Assembly (NCBI GenBank): GCA_007922195.1
Contig: ML681964.1
Coordinates: forward strand, 9,261,504 to 9,325,503
DNA length: 64,000 nt
DNA from: Podocnemis expansa
Lineage: Eukaryota > Chordata > Testudines > Podocnemididae
Direction of reading: 5' to 3'
Shown: positions 42,901 to 55,440 of the stretch, piece after piece
Layout of the letters: every line of letters begins with the position of its first letter
Position numbering within the stretch: the stretch's first letter is position 1
Notes under the pieces: generated by a model
The model's input: the letters and a program-made list of their open reading frames with translations, nothing else
What the model was told of the DNA's origin: nothing
The model's database searches: none
Translations under genes and position numbers: made by a program

Positions 42901-43900
42901 AAGTTTTCTATTTAAGCACATTATGCATCCCACTTCTCTTGAAAATTAAACATATGTTCTCAGTATTTTATGAGTTAATATATTGTCTGAATACATAATA
43001 AATGTTTATACATATCAGTCTTGCATATTATAGTAATTCTAGGCTTGTTAGCTGTATTGTCCTGGACATGTCTGAGGTATTTTTTTTGGCTGTCTTCTCA
43101 ACATTAAACTTAATTCATGAATATTAATTAAAAATGTGAGGTGGTTGTGAGTAAATTGTGAATGAAAAACTCCAGCTGCAAAGAAATGGTGATAATTAAG
43201 GGAGCATGGTCTGATATGGTCATGTTTCCAATTCTTGAATTCCCAGAAATCTCTCTAGTAAGAATATATCAACTTGGGGCAGAGATCAGTAACCAGGTCA
43301 CCCATTAAGCAAAACAGCAAGTTTTTTTCTTGTGTATAAATGCAAAAAAGCCCAAACAAACTCCAGAACAAATACTTGCCAGCCCCCCCCCCCCAATCCC
43401 CTGCCACAATGCACAAATTCTCCTGATGTGGGAAGGATTTGAATCTTATTTTATTTTGAATTGTGGTCGCAAAATATTTGTTTGCAAATACAATTGATAT
43501 GCTTCTGAAAATGCACACTCACTGTTGGTGTACTCAAAACCCCACAGGACATCAAGTGGAAGATAAATGGACTGAGAGCTGGATTATTATATTGGAGAAA
43601 ATCTCCTAAAATGTGGATGCTGGCAAAGATAAAAGGAGTCATCAAGGGATCATCAGTGTCATACTAAGGGTGTGTTCCAGGCCCACTTTGAAAACTGAAA
43701 TCTGTCCCCCTCCTTGCTGCAAAGAAAAAAAACAGAACACAAACAAGCAACCCTCCCCCAGACATTATTACTTTTACAAAGGGACCTTGTCTTCTCTGAA
43801 GCAATCAGATTAATTATTTCATCCCAGTCTATCTGCCTTGCTTCTGAGTTCTCTGTAGAAATAACTGCCAGATACCTTAACTTTGCAGCTCCACAGACAT
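39941..43900. other. Intergenic, largely repeat-free, AT-rich
   Basis: Almost 4 kb in which I recognise neither genes nor transposons. It includes very AT-rich stretches at 42100-43200 and a C run at 43384-43394. Repeat-poor AT-rich DNA near a gene desert can contain conserved regulatory elements, but nothing here proves that. Confidence 0.4.
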
Positions 43901-43904
43901 CCTT

Positions 43905-45030
43905 AGCTATGTCTTAATTGATTTTAGTTCGCTGAAAACTCCTTTAATTAGCGGCCATAATTGCAGAAAACAGCAAAAAAACATAGTGCCATTTCTGTGC
44001 TTGGGAGACTCACATTTAAAGACCTCTTTGTGAATGTGGCTAAAGAGATCAATGGGTGCTTTTATTCCCAAGGCATCCATAAAGATTTGTTGGCAAAAAC
44101 TGGTGAAGAGCTCAATCTCATTCTCAAAATTCATCAGGTTTAAATCCTCAGGATATCTGATTGTTCAGTTTCTAGAGTGCCTGTGTAGGTCTTTGCTACA
44201 GGTACTCTTCAGTTTCTTGATCATATATATTTATCCTATTGTCCAATTGTGTTAATATTGTGAATAAAATGAGCTTCAAAACCTTGCCTTGTAAAACTTT
44301 TTTGAGATCTAATGAACTCTTGTCTTTTGCAAGTCCACCTGATGTTATTTACCTCCTTTTGAGATCAATTCTCTTTGTACTGCATGGATAGCACCAATGT
44401 TTCAGAGTATGCAGCAGCTGCTTCTTTACATGCAGTGTATTCAAAAGAGCCCATTTCCAATAAAGCATTTCAAAGGTCACCAATGAAATCACAACCTATT
44501 TGGTTGAACGGTAGGATATGGATTCAGCAATATTTTCTGACAAAGTTATCTTTTTTTATAAGATAGTGTGTCCTATCTTGGCCAAACAAGATCTAAAATC
44601 TTTGAAACATTCATTTCCCAGCTATCAGCTTCCAGCTTAAGTTCTGGCATAACAGCTTGATTTTATCTGAAGTGTCAAGAACACCACCACCCTGATTTCA
44701 CAGTGGATGGCTCTGGATTTGCTGACAATGTTGTCTTGCTCTGGCATTTTAATGTATTTCTAAAACACTTTTTTCAACACCTCCCAACAACTAGTAGAAG
44801 TGGAGAATAGAATATGTGTTCTTTCTACAGTTGTAGAAAATAGGAAAGCTTGGGCAACCAACACAGCAGCAGCTTCTCTGATGAATTTCACTGCCTATTC
44901 GCTTAATTTTTAACACCATTGTGTCCTCCTGCCACATTAGCTCCATCATTAGCTGTGTTCCTGCAATTAGTCATATCTAAATCATCTTTCTTTTTTTCAG
45001 TCCAGCTTCTCTAAAATCTCTCTCATAGCC
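43905..45030 (-). pseudogene. hAT-superfamily transposase relic (ZMYM1/TTF-like)
   Basis: On the minus strand, pieces appear in the expected order: LDMTNCRNTANDGANVAGGH (about 44920-44980), close to the 'CRGQGYDGASNMSG' block of such transposases, then THILFSTSTSCWEVLKKVF (about 44775-44830), like 'FFSASTHRWEVLKK'. A C-terminal fragment (43907-44134) follows. Frames are broken many times. hAT-derived genes of this type are known in vertebrates (ZMYM1 and relatives), but this copy is dead. Confidence 0.5.
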
Positions 45031-45044
45031 ACACAAAAACAGGG

Positions 45045-45245
45045 ATGGGTAACAATGAAATCTACAAATCATTAAATGAGTTCCTAAAGAGACCATTCAG
45101 GACTCCACAAGAGGCCCCAAATGAAGAAGGCGATGACCACATGATGGAAGAAAGGAGCGAGATGTTGTACAAAACCAAAAAACCCAAAGAGCCATTTGTG
45201 GATCCACTGGAACCATTCAAAATCCCCTTCGCACTGCCCTGAGTG
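45045..45245 (+). other. Small unassigned open frame
   Basis: 65 codons starting with ATGGG: Lys/Glu/Pro-rich (MGNNEIYKSLNEFLKRPFRT, later KPKEPFVDPLEPFKIPF). I do not recognise it, and no exon context is seen. The three open frames on the opposite strand are its shadows or vice versa. It is probably chance. Confidence 0.15.
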
Positions 45246-45464
45246 AACATGTTTAATGAGTGGGACAAGGGAAGACAATGAATGCCAGCATAGTTCCCCC
45301 AAGACAGTTTTCTTCTGTAATCAAAATGTAGCAGGAACTAACCCAAAGATACATTCTATGATACACAGAGCAGGTATGGCAACTCTCTAGTGTGCAAAGG
45401 TGTATGGTGGCACCACATAACACTGGCCTTTCAAGAGCGAGCATAACCAGAGCACCTGTGACTG

Positions 45465-45850
45465 CTCATCTGACCCCACTGAGTTTTAAAAGAGGGCAAC
45501 TGAGGGACTGGATCAGAAATCAGGATAGGGGCAGTGACAGCAGATATGAAGCTCTCACTGCCTGCTCCCTGGGGACTAGGACTGCTTGAATTCTCTGGGA
45601 GGTGAGGCAGGGAAGTAGGAGCAGCAGGACTGCCAGCCTTCTGGGAGGGGAGGTGGAAGGACCCTGAGAACTAAAGATGGGAAAACCATTGGGAGTTGTA
45701 GTGCAGCATGAGTTGAGAAGAGGTGTTTTTGTTGCTCTGACATACACTTAGACAATACAATCACATAAAAGAGACTGTGGGCCTGGCAGTGAGTCCTTAG
45801 CGTGCTGGGGAGAAGCCCTGCCTTGGACATGTTTGAAAACGTGACAGTTA
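45465..45850 (+). repeat. LTR-like repeat family X, copy 3
   Basis: Same word order as copy 2: 'TTTTAAAAGAGGGCAACTGA', 'ACCCTGAGAACTAAAGATGG', 'ATGAGTTGAGAAGAGGTGTT', 'TTTGTTGCTCTGACATAC' and 'GAAGCCCTGCCTTGGACAT'. It covers the full shared region and extends the family's left edge to about 45465. It is non-coding. Confidence 0.5.
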
Positions 45851-46215
45851 TTTGGACTGCCTCAATTTTTGTGTGGCCAACTTGAGACTCCATACTAGGG
45901 CCTGAATATGTTTCCTGACAGTCAAGCCCTTTAAGTTATCACACCAGGTAATGAAAAATTGAGGCACACCAAATCACCAGTCATCTTTGAAATGTGAGGT
46001 CATCATGTGAGTTGGCCAGAGTCTGCCGAAATAATATCTCTACGCAGCCCACTCTGGTGAGGGAAAAACGGGGATGCATGCTATGGACTTGGTGCTGGTG
46101 CCTCAAAAGTAGTTGCTTGCACTTATAGGAAGAGAGTAGGAAGTTAATTTAAAGCCAGTTTTAATCACAAAGAAACAATAGATGTGCCATGCCCATTTTC
46201 TTTACTATGAAAACG

Positions 46216-46890
46216 TCACTTAAAAACATGCCAATGAATGTAAGAGAGCAAATTCCTTGTTCTACATATTGCTACCAGAGATGTTCTGGTTTGTTTAGGG
46301 CTTGGCATGCAGTTTCCTAAAAGGTCCATGCAGATTCCAAAATTTAATATTAGAGAGCAAAAAACCACCACTGGGGTGTTTTGGCATTGTCTGAGTCTAC
46401 CCTGAGAGCTTGAGCAGGAGTCACACAGCTTTGGACGTTGTTTCTGCTTCTCTCTGACATCCAATATTGCACCCTTTGAATGTGCACAGCAGCATAGTTG
46501 CCTTTGGCAGTGCATATGGAATGCATCCAGATGCTGGATATCATCTTTAAATGGAGTCCAGAGTCTGCAACTGTACAGATGACTGGCCATGATATATGGC
46601 CGCTAAAGCTCGACTCTGGTACCATCAGACAGTTTTTGCTTGCACCACAACTTCTGCATTGCAGAGGCTGCAAGTTTTATACTCTGCATGATGTCAGCCC
46701 AGCATCATCCATTAGAAGACTGCTTGCAGCCCAAGTAAATAAATTCTTTGACGGTGTCAACTGTGTTTCCATTTACTTTTACGGTGGGTGTAAAGTTACC
46801 AATACCCAGATTTTGGATTTTGGTCATAGTCCAGAATATCTGTAATTTACTTTATTGGCACCAGCATATATTCTTCTTTTTGTCCATTTC
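46216..46890 (-). pseudogene. Non-LTR retrotransposon RT C-terminal relic (RTE-like)
   Basis: The minus strand encodes DDIQHLDAFHMHCQRQL near 46530, matching the '(K)ADIQHLEAFHMRCQRQIL' segment downstream of the RT core in many vertebrate LINEs. Upstream (46650-46850) frames resemble the 'FTYLGSTIS' and 'YGSETW' neighbourhood in decayed form. Stops and shifts are frequent. The exact clade is uncertain. Confidence 0.5.
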
Positions 46891-47094
46891 AATCTTGTCA
46901 GTTGAAGTCGTTCATTCCTAGAGTTTTCATTCCATCTGTAGGATGATGACTCCGAATTCTGCCTTTTAATTTCAACTTCTCAGTTTCTTTCCCTCCCTGT
47001 AGACTTTCATCTCTGACATCTTCTCCTGGACATCCTGGTGCCACTGTAACCCATATGACTAACTAAAGGAGCTATGTCTTTTAGGGATCTCTTG

Positions 47095-48115
47095 AGGCTG
47101 GGCTGCTCCGATTCAGAAGCTTCTGGAAATTGAGTGGTGGCACTGAGCATGCTCCACTAGGTTTTCTACTGCTGCTCTGGTGAGATGCCATGATAGCAGC
47201 AGCTACAGAGTTGCAATGAGAACAGTCCGTGTGCTCCGTGTGTGACTGGGAGAAGCTGAGCTAGTAGAGGAGCAGAGAGCAGTCTGTTTTCCCTAGCTGT
47301 GAGGCATTTTGCTTCAGGGGTGTGTGTGTGTGAGTGAGTGACTGAGTGTTGACTGAGTAAGCTGAGTGGACAACAGTGCTCCTAGCAGAGGAAGGAAAGT
47401 CTCTAAGGATTTATATCGACGATTTCTGCTGCCAAAGAGGAGGGAGCTGCTTCTTGCAACACAAGCCTTTGGACTTGGTCAGTAAAGACCCTAGGGCTAT
47501 GTCTATGCCTAAAATCTTAGTTTGGATTTGGTTAATCTGAACTAAGTAGTTCAAAGTTAGTTTGAACTAAACCATGTTTTTTTTAGTTTGAACTAGCCAT
47601 GCTTTTTTAGTTCAAACTAACTAGTATGTCTACATCATGCTACTTTAAAGTAGCCAAAGCGGCTAGTTTGAACTAAGCAGTTAGTTAGCCGAACTAATTA
47701 GTAAAAAAACTTTTTAGTTTGAATTAGCCAAATGCTAGCGTAGATAGGGGTCAAATTAGTCCAGAGAAAGCTTGCTTAGTCTGGACTAATTTGCTAGTGT
47801 AGACAGCCTAACAGACTCATGTGGATTTACGAAATAGCTACGTTATGTTATAGAGTTGCAATTATTTTGTTCTTCTTTTTATCATAAGCTTTATAAAGTT
47901 AATATTTAATATAGATCACTGCTTTTATTTTCGTTAACTCTGAAAAGTTGTTTCTGTGAGTCTTGTTAGGACTGAGACCTGGGTCTCCAGCTGCTCCTCT
48001 GTGGGAGTCAGGATTTATTTCTGCTGGGCACTGGAGACAGGCACTAGAGGTGAACTCTAGCCTACCTCGAGGTTACACCATCTCCTGGTGAAAATAGGGT
48101 GGATCAAACCTTCCC
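47095..48115 (+). repeat. LTR-like GC-richer repeat split by a MITE
   Basis: 47100-47494 and 47812-48110 are both distinct from the AT-rich surroundings and lie either side of the MITE at 47495-47808. They include a TG/GAGT-rich patch (47318-47350) and the text 'GGACTGAGACCTGGGTCTCC'. They may be one older element interrupted by the MITE. The class is unknown. Confidence 0.3.
47495..47808. mobile_element. MITE-like family A element
   Basis: Left end 'GGCTATGTCTATGCC' and right end 'GCTAGTGTAGACAGCC' are inverted repeats. They are flanked by TAG (47492-47494) and TAA (47809-47811), a near match to a 3-bp TWA duplication. The body has the usual 'TTAGTTTGAACTA' palindromes. It resembles 34959-35544. 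Confidence 0.7.
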
Positions 48116-48189
48116 TCCCAACCTTTGCTCTTCCTTTTCCTTCTTAGACAGTTCACTTTCCTTTTTCCCTTGGTGTCCCATTGAACTCA

Positions 48190-48705
48190 TTCCTCCCCAT
48201 AGACCAGACTGACAAGATTAGGTGAAAATCTTTATCTAAAAATATTTTAAATCTTTCCTTTTCTCATCCTTTCTGCTTAACCCTTGTCTCCATTTCTTGT
48301 CATCAATTGCATCAAGTACTTCAAAACATCTCTTCTTTCCACATTACAACTTGCCCCCTCCACACTATTAAAATTACTACATATAAAGGCATCTTCCTGT
48401 CCAATTTAGTATCTTTCTGTCCCAAAGATACCACTCCTATCTTTGAATCCTTCATCCTTTATCTTCAAGGCTATGCACAACCCTGTACATATTTTTTTCT
48501 TATTTTCCATCTGCTCCCCTCTCCCTGCAATGTTCCTTCTAAGCCCGCTCCCAACTGTTCTTTTGTGTTTTTCTCCCTTTTTCACCTTTATGCTTCTTCC
48601 CATGATGTCCCTAGGTTTGCAATTATCTCTTCATGAATCAAATAAGTTTCCTCTCTGCATTCAAATCTCCTCTTAAAGCACACTTCTTCTATCAGTCCTG
48701 GCACA
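48190..48705 (+). mobile_element. L2-like LINE 3' fragment
   Basis: The closing text 'GCATTCAAATCTCCTCTTAA' and 'AGCACACTTCTTCTATCAGT' mirrors the L2/CR1-like 'TTCAAATCCCTCCTCAAAACCCACTTCTTC' end. The upstream pyrimidine-rich region fits. Open frames over it (48307-48636, 48443-48676) are Cys/Ser/Phe/Leu-rich readings of that pyrimidine strand. Confidence 0.4.
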
Positions 48706-49870
48706 GATTCGCTGGCCCTTTAAAAGGGAGAAAAGTCCAGTGCATCTTTGACTCATCAACTAATTCCCAGCTGGGCTTCAGAGCTGGCTCAGGAAGCCTA
48801 TAAAACAGAGACTGTGTGTGGATGTGGCTTGTGTCTAAAACCAGCCTAATGGAATCAAGAAGGGCTGAGAGAGAGCTGCCTGAGACCAGAGGAAAAACAG
48901 AAGGCACAGCAGGGGATTGCTTGAGCAAAAGCTGTAGGACACCTGAAAAAGAGCAGTAAAGAGAAGTTGCTCATGAAGAGTTTGAAGGAAATCTGTTGCA
49001 TGGACTGAGTAGAGCTGGGAAACCCTGCTAAGTTGCAGGAATATTATGCATAGGCCCATAGAAATGAGGGGAAGAACCAGCTTGGTCAGTTTAAGCTGGG
49101 CCAAGAAGCAAGCAGCTGAGTGTAAAGGGGAGGTCCCCAGCAGTAGGACTCCAGGGGCAAAGAGGCAGGGAAAACACTAACAGGAGCTCTCTGTCAGAAG
49201 AGCACAGGCTGTGGGAGGAGGCTAGGAACAAATGATCTGTCCTGGAGAGATGTTTCCATGAACAGGGTTAGGACACGTGAGGAGGAAAATGCTGCAGGGA
49301 GTCCTCTTGTGGGATACCTAAACTAGGGCGACAGGGAAGACTTAGGGGAGAGAATCTTGGAAGTCTCAGGTAGAGGGCCTGGAGAGTGGGTCCATGGAAC
49401 AAAGCCTGAAAGAATTGGGACAGACTGGTTAATGACTGTCATATGGGCAACCTGGGAATGGTGCCCTTCAATAAAGATTGAAGAGCTTCTGCATTGCAGC
49501 CTTGTTTTACTATTAGGATTTGTTAGGAACTGATTTTATTTTAACTGATTTATGGACTTACTTATATGAATAAATGTTTTTGAATTTGCCACTGAGAAAC
49601 TATTGCTTTGAGTCATGCCTTTGCTGCCTGATATGCCTATGCCAGGATAACTGTAACATACAGGCACGAAATGTAAGAAAATCATTACTATTAAAGAGCA
49701 CTGGCAGGGCACCCATCACAGGGAGCACACAAAGGGGATCTGTCCTAGGGTGGCCTCCAGAAGATATTTGCACTGCTTTAAGGCTGGCCTGTCATTCCAT
49801 GGATGGATCATGTCTGAACTGGATTGTTTCTGTCTGATTAAGTGCAAACTCTGCACTTCCCTCTTGAGGA
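48706..49870 (+). repeat. Unidentified LTR-like repeat
   Basis: Starts near 'TGGCACAGATTCGCTGG' with 'CTTTAAAAGGG', a TATA-like 'CTATAAAACAG' at 48798-48808 and a purine-rich body. An AATAAA lies at 49470-49475. This resembles the layout of an LTR plus leader. No partner or duplication was seen. Minus-strand open frames (48692-48928, 48835-49104) are compositional. Confidence 0.3.
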
Positions 49871-51740
49871 GAGAGTCTGTATTAGCTGTCATCTAGTTAG
49901 AGGACTGGATGTAGAGCATAGCCATGATGGTGTGAGCAGTCTGAGGGTTTGGCTGCATCGAGTACGTAGCTACCTGAGACCATAGGCATGAACTTAAGGC
50001 AGCTAGCTCCTTGCAGTGCTTTGGCTACATGTCTATTTTTAGTGCACTGCTCAATCTGAAAAAGTAAAATAGTTTGTTGCCAGTATTCATGTTGCTACAG
50101 TACTGAGCATGGTGTAGGACCTGATAAAGCATAAAAATGTTTACAAAAAAGATATATTGGAGGTGCTCAAGTCAAGATAAAGAGCAAGTGCTGTGCTAAA
50201 AGCTGCAGGGATTATTGGATATTTATCTGGAAGTTCTGAATGCAACAGCATTTCCTCATGACAGCCCTGGATAGTGAGCTCTAGGGATATGGTTACAGCT
50301 GAGGTGAGCTGTATGGAAAGATTCATGCTAGTGGGACCTGTGTTAGAGTGCTAAAATTAGCCATGTGGGCATCTATGCCTCTGGTGGAGCTCAGTCAGTG
50401 GTGCTGGGTTGATGTGAGAGCCAAAGCTGTCCTGTACAGGATCCACACAACTATTTTTAGCATGCTGGCTTGGGTCCTGTTAATGTGAGGATGGCAGGCT
50501 CATTCCCAGCTGCCATATAGACATATCCTTAGGGACAGACTTAAAACTTTTTTTTTTTTTTTTTTTTTTGCTAATGCAGGTTTATACACTCTATCCTTCT
50601 GTAATCATTATTTCTGTTATCTGATGGTTTCAGCAACTTCAGCCTTTGAATTCAAAGTAGGAATGATCCAGAAAAGATACTTTCATTACCCACAAACTCC
50701 CTAGATCTAGTAATTCAGAATCAAAGCAAGAAGGAGAGCAAAGGTAGTTGGTTTTGTGCAATACAGAGCTACTTGATCACAGCAAAATACTGATTCTCTG
50801 AAAAAGTTTTTATAAAGTTCAAGGCCTATGGAGGTGCATTCCCTCTCACCATTCACTTTTCAATCTTAATGGCATAGTTCAGAGACAGGAGCAAACTGTG
50901 CCTCCTACAAACTCTCAGGTGTTCCTATATCTGACTGCTGAAGCATGTATAATAGTTTTCTAAGAACACTTCATATAAGAACCTGCAGTAATTAACCCTC
51001 TGGGCTGTGGCAGTTTTGCCTCTGGGATACTTCCCGACTGAGAAATGACACACTGTTATACTCAAAATCCGGGGGCAATGGACATACAGTGATATGCATC
51101 TGGCACAAATGAAAGGAGAATCAGGCCTTCTATATGGAGCCTGATTATGGACAAGGAAAAATTATCACATCACTGGACTTCTTATAATAAGACATGTGTT
51201 CAAAATACCCAAAGGTACAGAGCTTTTGATCCTGAACTAAACTGGGCGGACAGGGGCCTTAGTTCCACTTCTGCCATAAATATGTTATGTTCCTATCCTC
51301 TTTCATAAATTATAGTGCAGATTATTTTAATAATGACATGACATAGAACTCTCTGCTATGTGGTATGGCTGGGAATTGTGGGACTCAATGTAAAAGGACA
51401 TGGATCTGGTGAAGTCTTTCACTTACTTGTTAAGCATCATCAATATTACTTCTTAATAGTTCCTAGATCCAGGGAGTTTTAGAAGAAAGTGCTTAAAATG
51501 TTGGTTTAGTACCATATATTGTTTAATTAGAGAGAGACAATTAAGTGTGTTGGAAAAGCACAAGGAACAATTTAGTTATTCAGCTTTATGTTACCTTGCA
51601 GTTGTAGCTGGTTTAGTGTCCAGATTAGCATTAGTTTATGATAGAAGTCAGTTTGGGCCTGGACTTGAGGCTGGGCTTAGGGCCAACCCAATGATTTAGG
51701 CTAGTGTTAGTGCTGGAAGCAATCGGTGCTTAGAAACATT
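49871..51740. other. Intergenic, no recognised element apart from a T22 run
   Basis: Contains a homopolymer of 22 T at 50548-50569, possibly the inverted poly(A) tail of an unrecognised retroposon. Otherwise no gene or repeat was identified. Confidence 0.4.
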
Positions 51741-53060
51741 CACAGTGATCTTTGAGAACCCATGGAGGATAGGTGAGGTCTCAGAGGACTGGAGAACAGC
51801 CAAGGTAGTTATTTTTAAAAAGAGAGGGAAGGAGGACCTGTGGAATTCTAGAGCAGTCAGCCTAACTTTAATACCTGGAAAGATACTAAATCAAACTATT
51901 CATCAGCTTTTTTCAAACCTGGAGGATACTAGGGGTATAAGAAATAACCAACATTGATTTGTCAAGAATATATTATGCTGAATCATCAATTTTATTCTTT
52001 GATGGGTTTATTGGCTTAGTGGATATGGAAGATGATATAATCTTGTTTTTTTAGTAAGGCTGTTGACATAGTTCCACATGACCTTCTCATAAGCAAATTA
52101 GGGAAATGGTAATTTAATTTAAATTACTATAAGGTTGAGTGTACAGCTGTTTGAAAAACTGTCTTTGATGAATAATTATCAATGGTTCACTGTCAAACTG
52201 GGAGGGGACAGATCTCGTAGAGTCCCGCAGAGATCTATCCTGAGTCTAACACTAGTCAACATTTTCATTAATGACTTGGATAATGAAGTGGATAGTATGC
52301 TTATACAATTTGTGGATGACACCAAATTAAAAGCACTTTGGAGGACAGGGTTAGAATTCAAAACGACCTTGACAAATTGAAGAATTGATCTAAGGTTGAG
52401 GAAATTCAATAAAGACAAGTACTAAAAAAGGAAAATCAAATGCTAAATAAAAAAATGGAGAATAATGGGCTGGGCAGTAATACTGCAGAAAAGGATCTGG
52501 GAGTTACTTGAATATGAGCCAACAATGTAATGCAGTTGCAAAACAAACTAATAACATTATAAGCGATATTAACAGAAGTATATAAGACATAAGACAAGGG
52601 AGGTAATTGTCCTGCTCTGCTTGGCACTGGTGAGGCCTCAGCTGAAGTTCTGTGCTAAGTATTGGGCACAGCACTTTAAGAACAATGGAACCAAATTAGA
52701 GATTTTAAAAGAGCGCAATAAAAATGAGGAAAATTCTAGAAAATTGACGTATGAGCAAAGTTTAAAAACCTGGGCATGTTTAGTCCTGAGAAAGTGGGGG
52801 ACCTGATAACAGTCTTCAAATATGTGAAGCGTCATTATAAAAGGACAAAGCCCAGTTGTTCTCCATGTCCACTGAGGATAGGACAAAAAGTAATCATTAG
52901 GAACATTTAAAAGATTAGGAAAATCTTTCTAAATATAAGGATAATTAAGCAGCAGAACAAGTTAGCTAGGGAGGTTAGAATCCCTTTCATTGGAGGCTTT
53001 TAACAACAGTTTAGACAAACACATATCAGAGATGGTCTATATATATTTAATCCTTTCCTA
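51740..53060 (+). mobile_element. CR1 LINE, RT to 3' region, decayed
   Basis: Reads in order on the + strand: RT entry (SEDWRTAKVVIFKKRGKEDL, RAVSLTLIPGKILNQ, 51745-51957), the palm motif ending INDLDNEVDSMLIQFVDDTK (52135-52380, with F-V-D-D at the YXDD catalytic site), and the post-RT tail (PQLKFCAKYWAQHFKN, 52621-52806). It ends with the CR1 'TTGGAGGCTTTTAACAACAG' and 'CACATATCAGAGATGG' text. Several stops and frameshifts separate the parts. It is the longest CR1 copy in the window but lacks the endonuclease. Confidence 0.85.
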
Positions 53061-55170
53061 GCACTGAGGAAATGGACTAAATGACCCTGTGACTCTGGCA
53101 AACCAGGTGCCAGCTCTTGCCCAGGTTGAAGGCATTGGCTAAGAACTGACACCCTCATAACTGGATAATTATAGAACATAGCACCAGTTTGGTGTCTCCA
53201 CCCTCCCCCCCTTTTTTTTGAAGTCTGCCTTAAGTTAGGCACTCACTGTCATAAAACACACTAAACAGCAAGACAGACCTCATGGGGTCCTTTTCTGTGG
53301 TTTATGTTGTAGTGGTGCCTGCAGGTCAGGTCTGACTGTGCTAGATGTTATATGAATATATAATATGCTCTTTGTGACAGAAAGTAACTGTTTAAAAAGC
53401 AATGTAGGAGTCCAAGTGTATACATGTGGTCATATGGCCAGAGAAATAAATTGATGGCACCCAAGCAATATAAGAATGAATACCATGTCTAGCTGCAGAT
53501 AAAAGCCCCAATCCTGTGAAGTCAGCAGAACTCCAGGAAAGCAAAAATCTTTGAAGGATTTGGGTTAGATTAAGCAGAGTTTGGTTTGAGAATGTGTTTG
53601 TTTAATGAATTCCTAAATAACTGGATCTCTGTCTAAATAATATTGTGCTAAAGTGCTAAAATAAGTCAGAACACTTTTGAGGAAAATCCTTGCCCCATTG
53701 AAGTCTTTGCTGGTGGTGTCAATGTGACTGGGATTTCCCCTCTTCTATTTAGATGTTTGTACCTAAAACTTGGCAATTTCTTGGGTACTGGATGAAACTC
53801 TTCAAGTTAGGTGTTTAAAATTAGGCATCTTAATCCGTATCAAGACACCTAAATAACTAAGCTGGTTTTCAGACGTGCTGAGCATTCATGTACCCCCCAC
53901 AGAAGTCACATACACTATGAAATTATCCTGCCACAGGCCTGCTACTTATTAAGAAAGATAATGGACCAGAAAATGCCTCTTCTGAGACTTCCTCACGAGG
54001 AATGTAGTTTGCTTTTTCTGATAGACACTAATGTGTATCTTCCATACTTTTTGGCAGGCAATGAAATCTGAAAAATCAGCCATCTGTGCACAAGTCATGG
54101 AGGAAATAAATGATTATTTTCCAAAGTGATTTGTTGCTAATTTCCGAAAAGAAAAAATAATAAAAGCTAGCATTTTTTTTCCAGCTTCATCCCCATTAAA
54201 ATGCTTTTAAGCAGCATCTGCTGTTGGGATTCCTATGTGGCATTTCCTTTAGGATTTAACCATATAAATACAGCAAAGCGACATCAACAGAGGCAGCGGA
54301 TATTGGTGATAAAAGCTGTTGTGGACTAAGATTAGTATTAATCCACAAGGGCAAAAACTATTCCTCAGACAACTCTAGGAAGCTATTTTTAACACTGTCT
54401 CTTTAGTGGCCATCCTGTTGTATTTATAATTGCACTGATCTTTCTTCATAATTGTTCTCTCTATTCAGTCCTCCCCCCCCATTTTCCATTGAAAATTCAT
54501 CATTAAAAGAAAGTGTGTTCCAATTTATCATGGTTATCAGCAGAGCTCTTCCACAGGATTAAACGCTCACTGTTCACTCTGCCTAGCCAACTGAATTCTT
54601 ACTGCACATTTTTTACCTGCCCAGTTTTGCATAGCTACATAATTTAACTCATATACAACATGTTTATGAAACTCCTGAATACACTAAACTGAATATCATG
54701 GTGAAAAGGCTGAGGAATATGTCTAGCTAAGGGAATTCATTTAAAATAGCCAATGATAGAAAAACATGGTCTTCTGGAAGAAAAATAAAGCTGTATGGCT
54801 TCTGGGTTTTAAGCCCAGGCAATAAGTACTAGTTAGTCCACTGTCTACTAGACAGATTTTCACTCTCAGTCTCATACCACCCTCAGTTAAGGCTGTTACT
54901 ATATATCAGTAATTTAAGTTTTATTTACAAGAACAATGTCATTATCCAAAACCCTAGTATTATGACTCCAGGAAATTCAGAGCAAAGGTTAAACTTAAAA
55001 GAAATCCTAATTTTTTAAAGCATGAACATGCACAGTTAAGGGCTCCAGGAAACTTTCATGCTGCCATGTAATGATGCCATGCAATGATTTTTAATAAAAC
55101 ATATTTTAGTTTTTTCCAGTTCTAGTTCTGCGCAAACTGATTTTTACAGACAAAAGTCCCGCCCCCCCCA
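53061..55170. other. Intergenic, few recognisable repeats
   Basis: 53500-53560 and 53820-53890 hold short words of the common sauropsid repeat ('GACACCTAAATAACTAAGC', 'GACGTGCTGAGCATTCATG'). 53900-55130 is AT-rich and looks single-copy to me. No gene was recognised. Confidence 0.4.
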
Positions 55171-55179
55171 TATATTTCC

Positions 55180-55440
55180 TTGTTTGGTGTCCCCCATGCA
55201 GGGATCAGACGAAGTCATGGAGGTCACAGATGTCAGGGAAACAACTTCCCTGACCTCCTGCAACTTTTCCGGTGACTTTCTACTTATGAGTGTGAGGGGC
55301 CAGTCAGCACACATAGAATTGGAACTCTTGCTGTACTAGGACCCAGGGGACAGCATCCAACTGCAGGGCCGGCAGCCAGGAAAGTCACCTGGGGTAAGTG
55401 TTGCCACTGGCTGTGGGGGTGCCTGAGGGTGGCCGGGCAG
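55180..55440. repeat. GC-rich interspersed repeat relic
   Basis: 'GAAGTCATGGAGGTCACAGA' and 'CTTCCCTGACCTCCTGCAA' are rough inverted repeats near 55210-55265, followed by GC-rich DNA and a T-rich end. It resembles a sauropsid repeat with 'GTCACGGA' arms. The class is not determined. Confidence 0.35.

Noticed and set aside
46498..46845. 115-codon plus-strand open frame
   Set aside because: It overlaps the antisense of a LINE relic whose minus-strand peptide matches a known RT tail segment. The plus-strand peptide matches nothing I recognise.
50548..50569. T22 tract as the tail of a processed pseudogene on the minus strand
   Set aside because: The sequence to its right gives no recognisable protein or SINE on the minus strand, and no flanking duplication was found.
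51745..52380. Reverse-transcriptase-like frames as a possible host gene or retron
   Set aside because: The motif order and 3' end are those of a CR1 LINE with multiple stops. No retron RNA or bacterial context exists.
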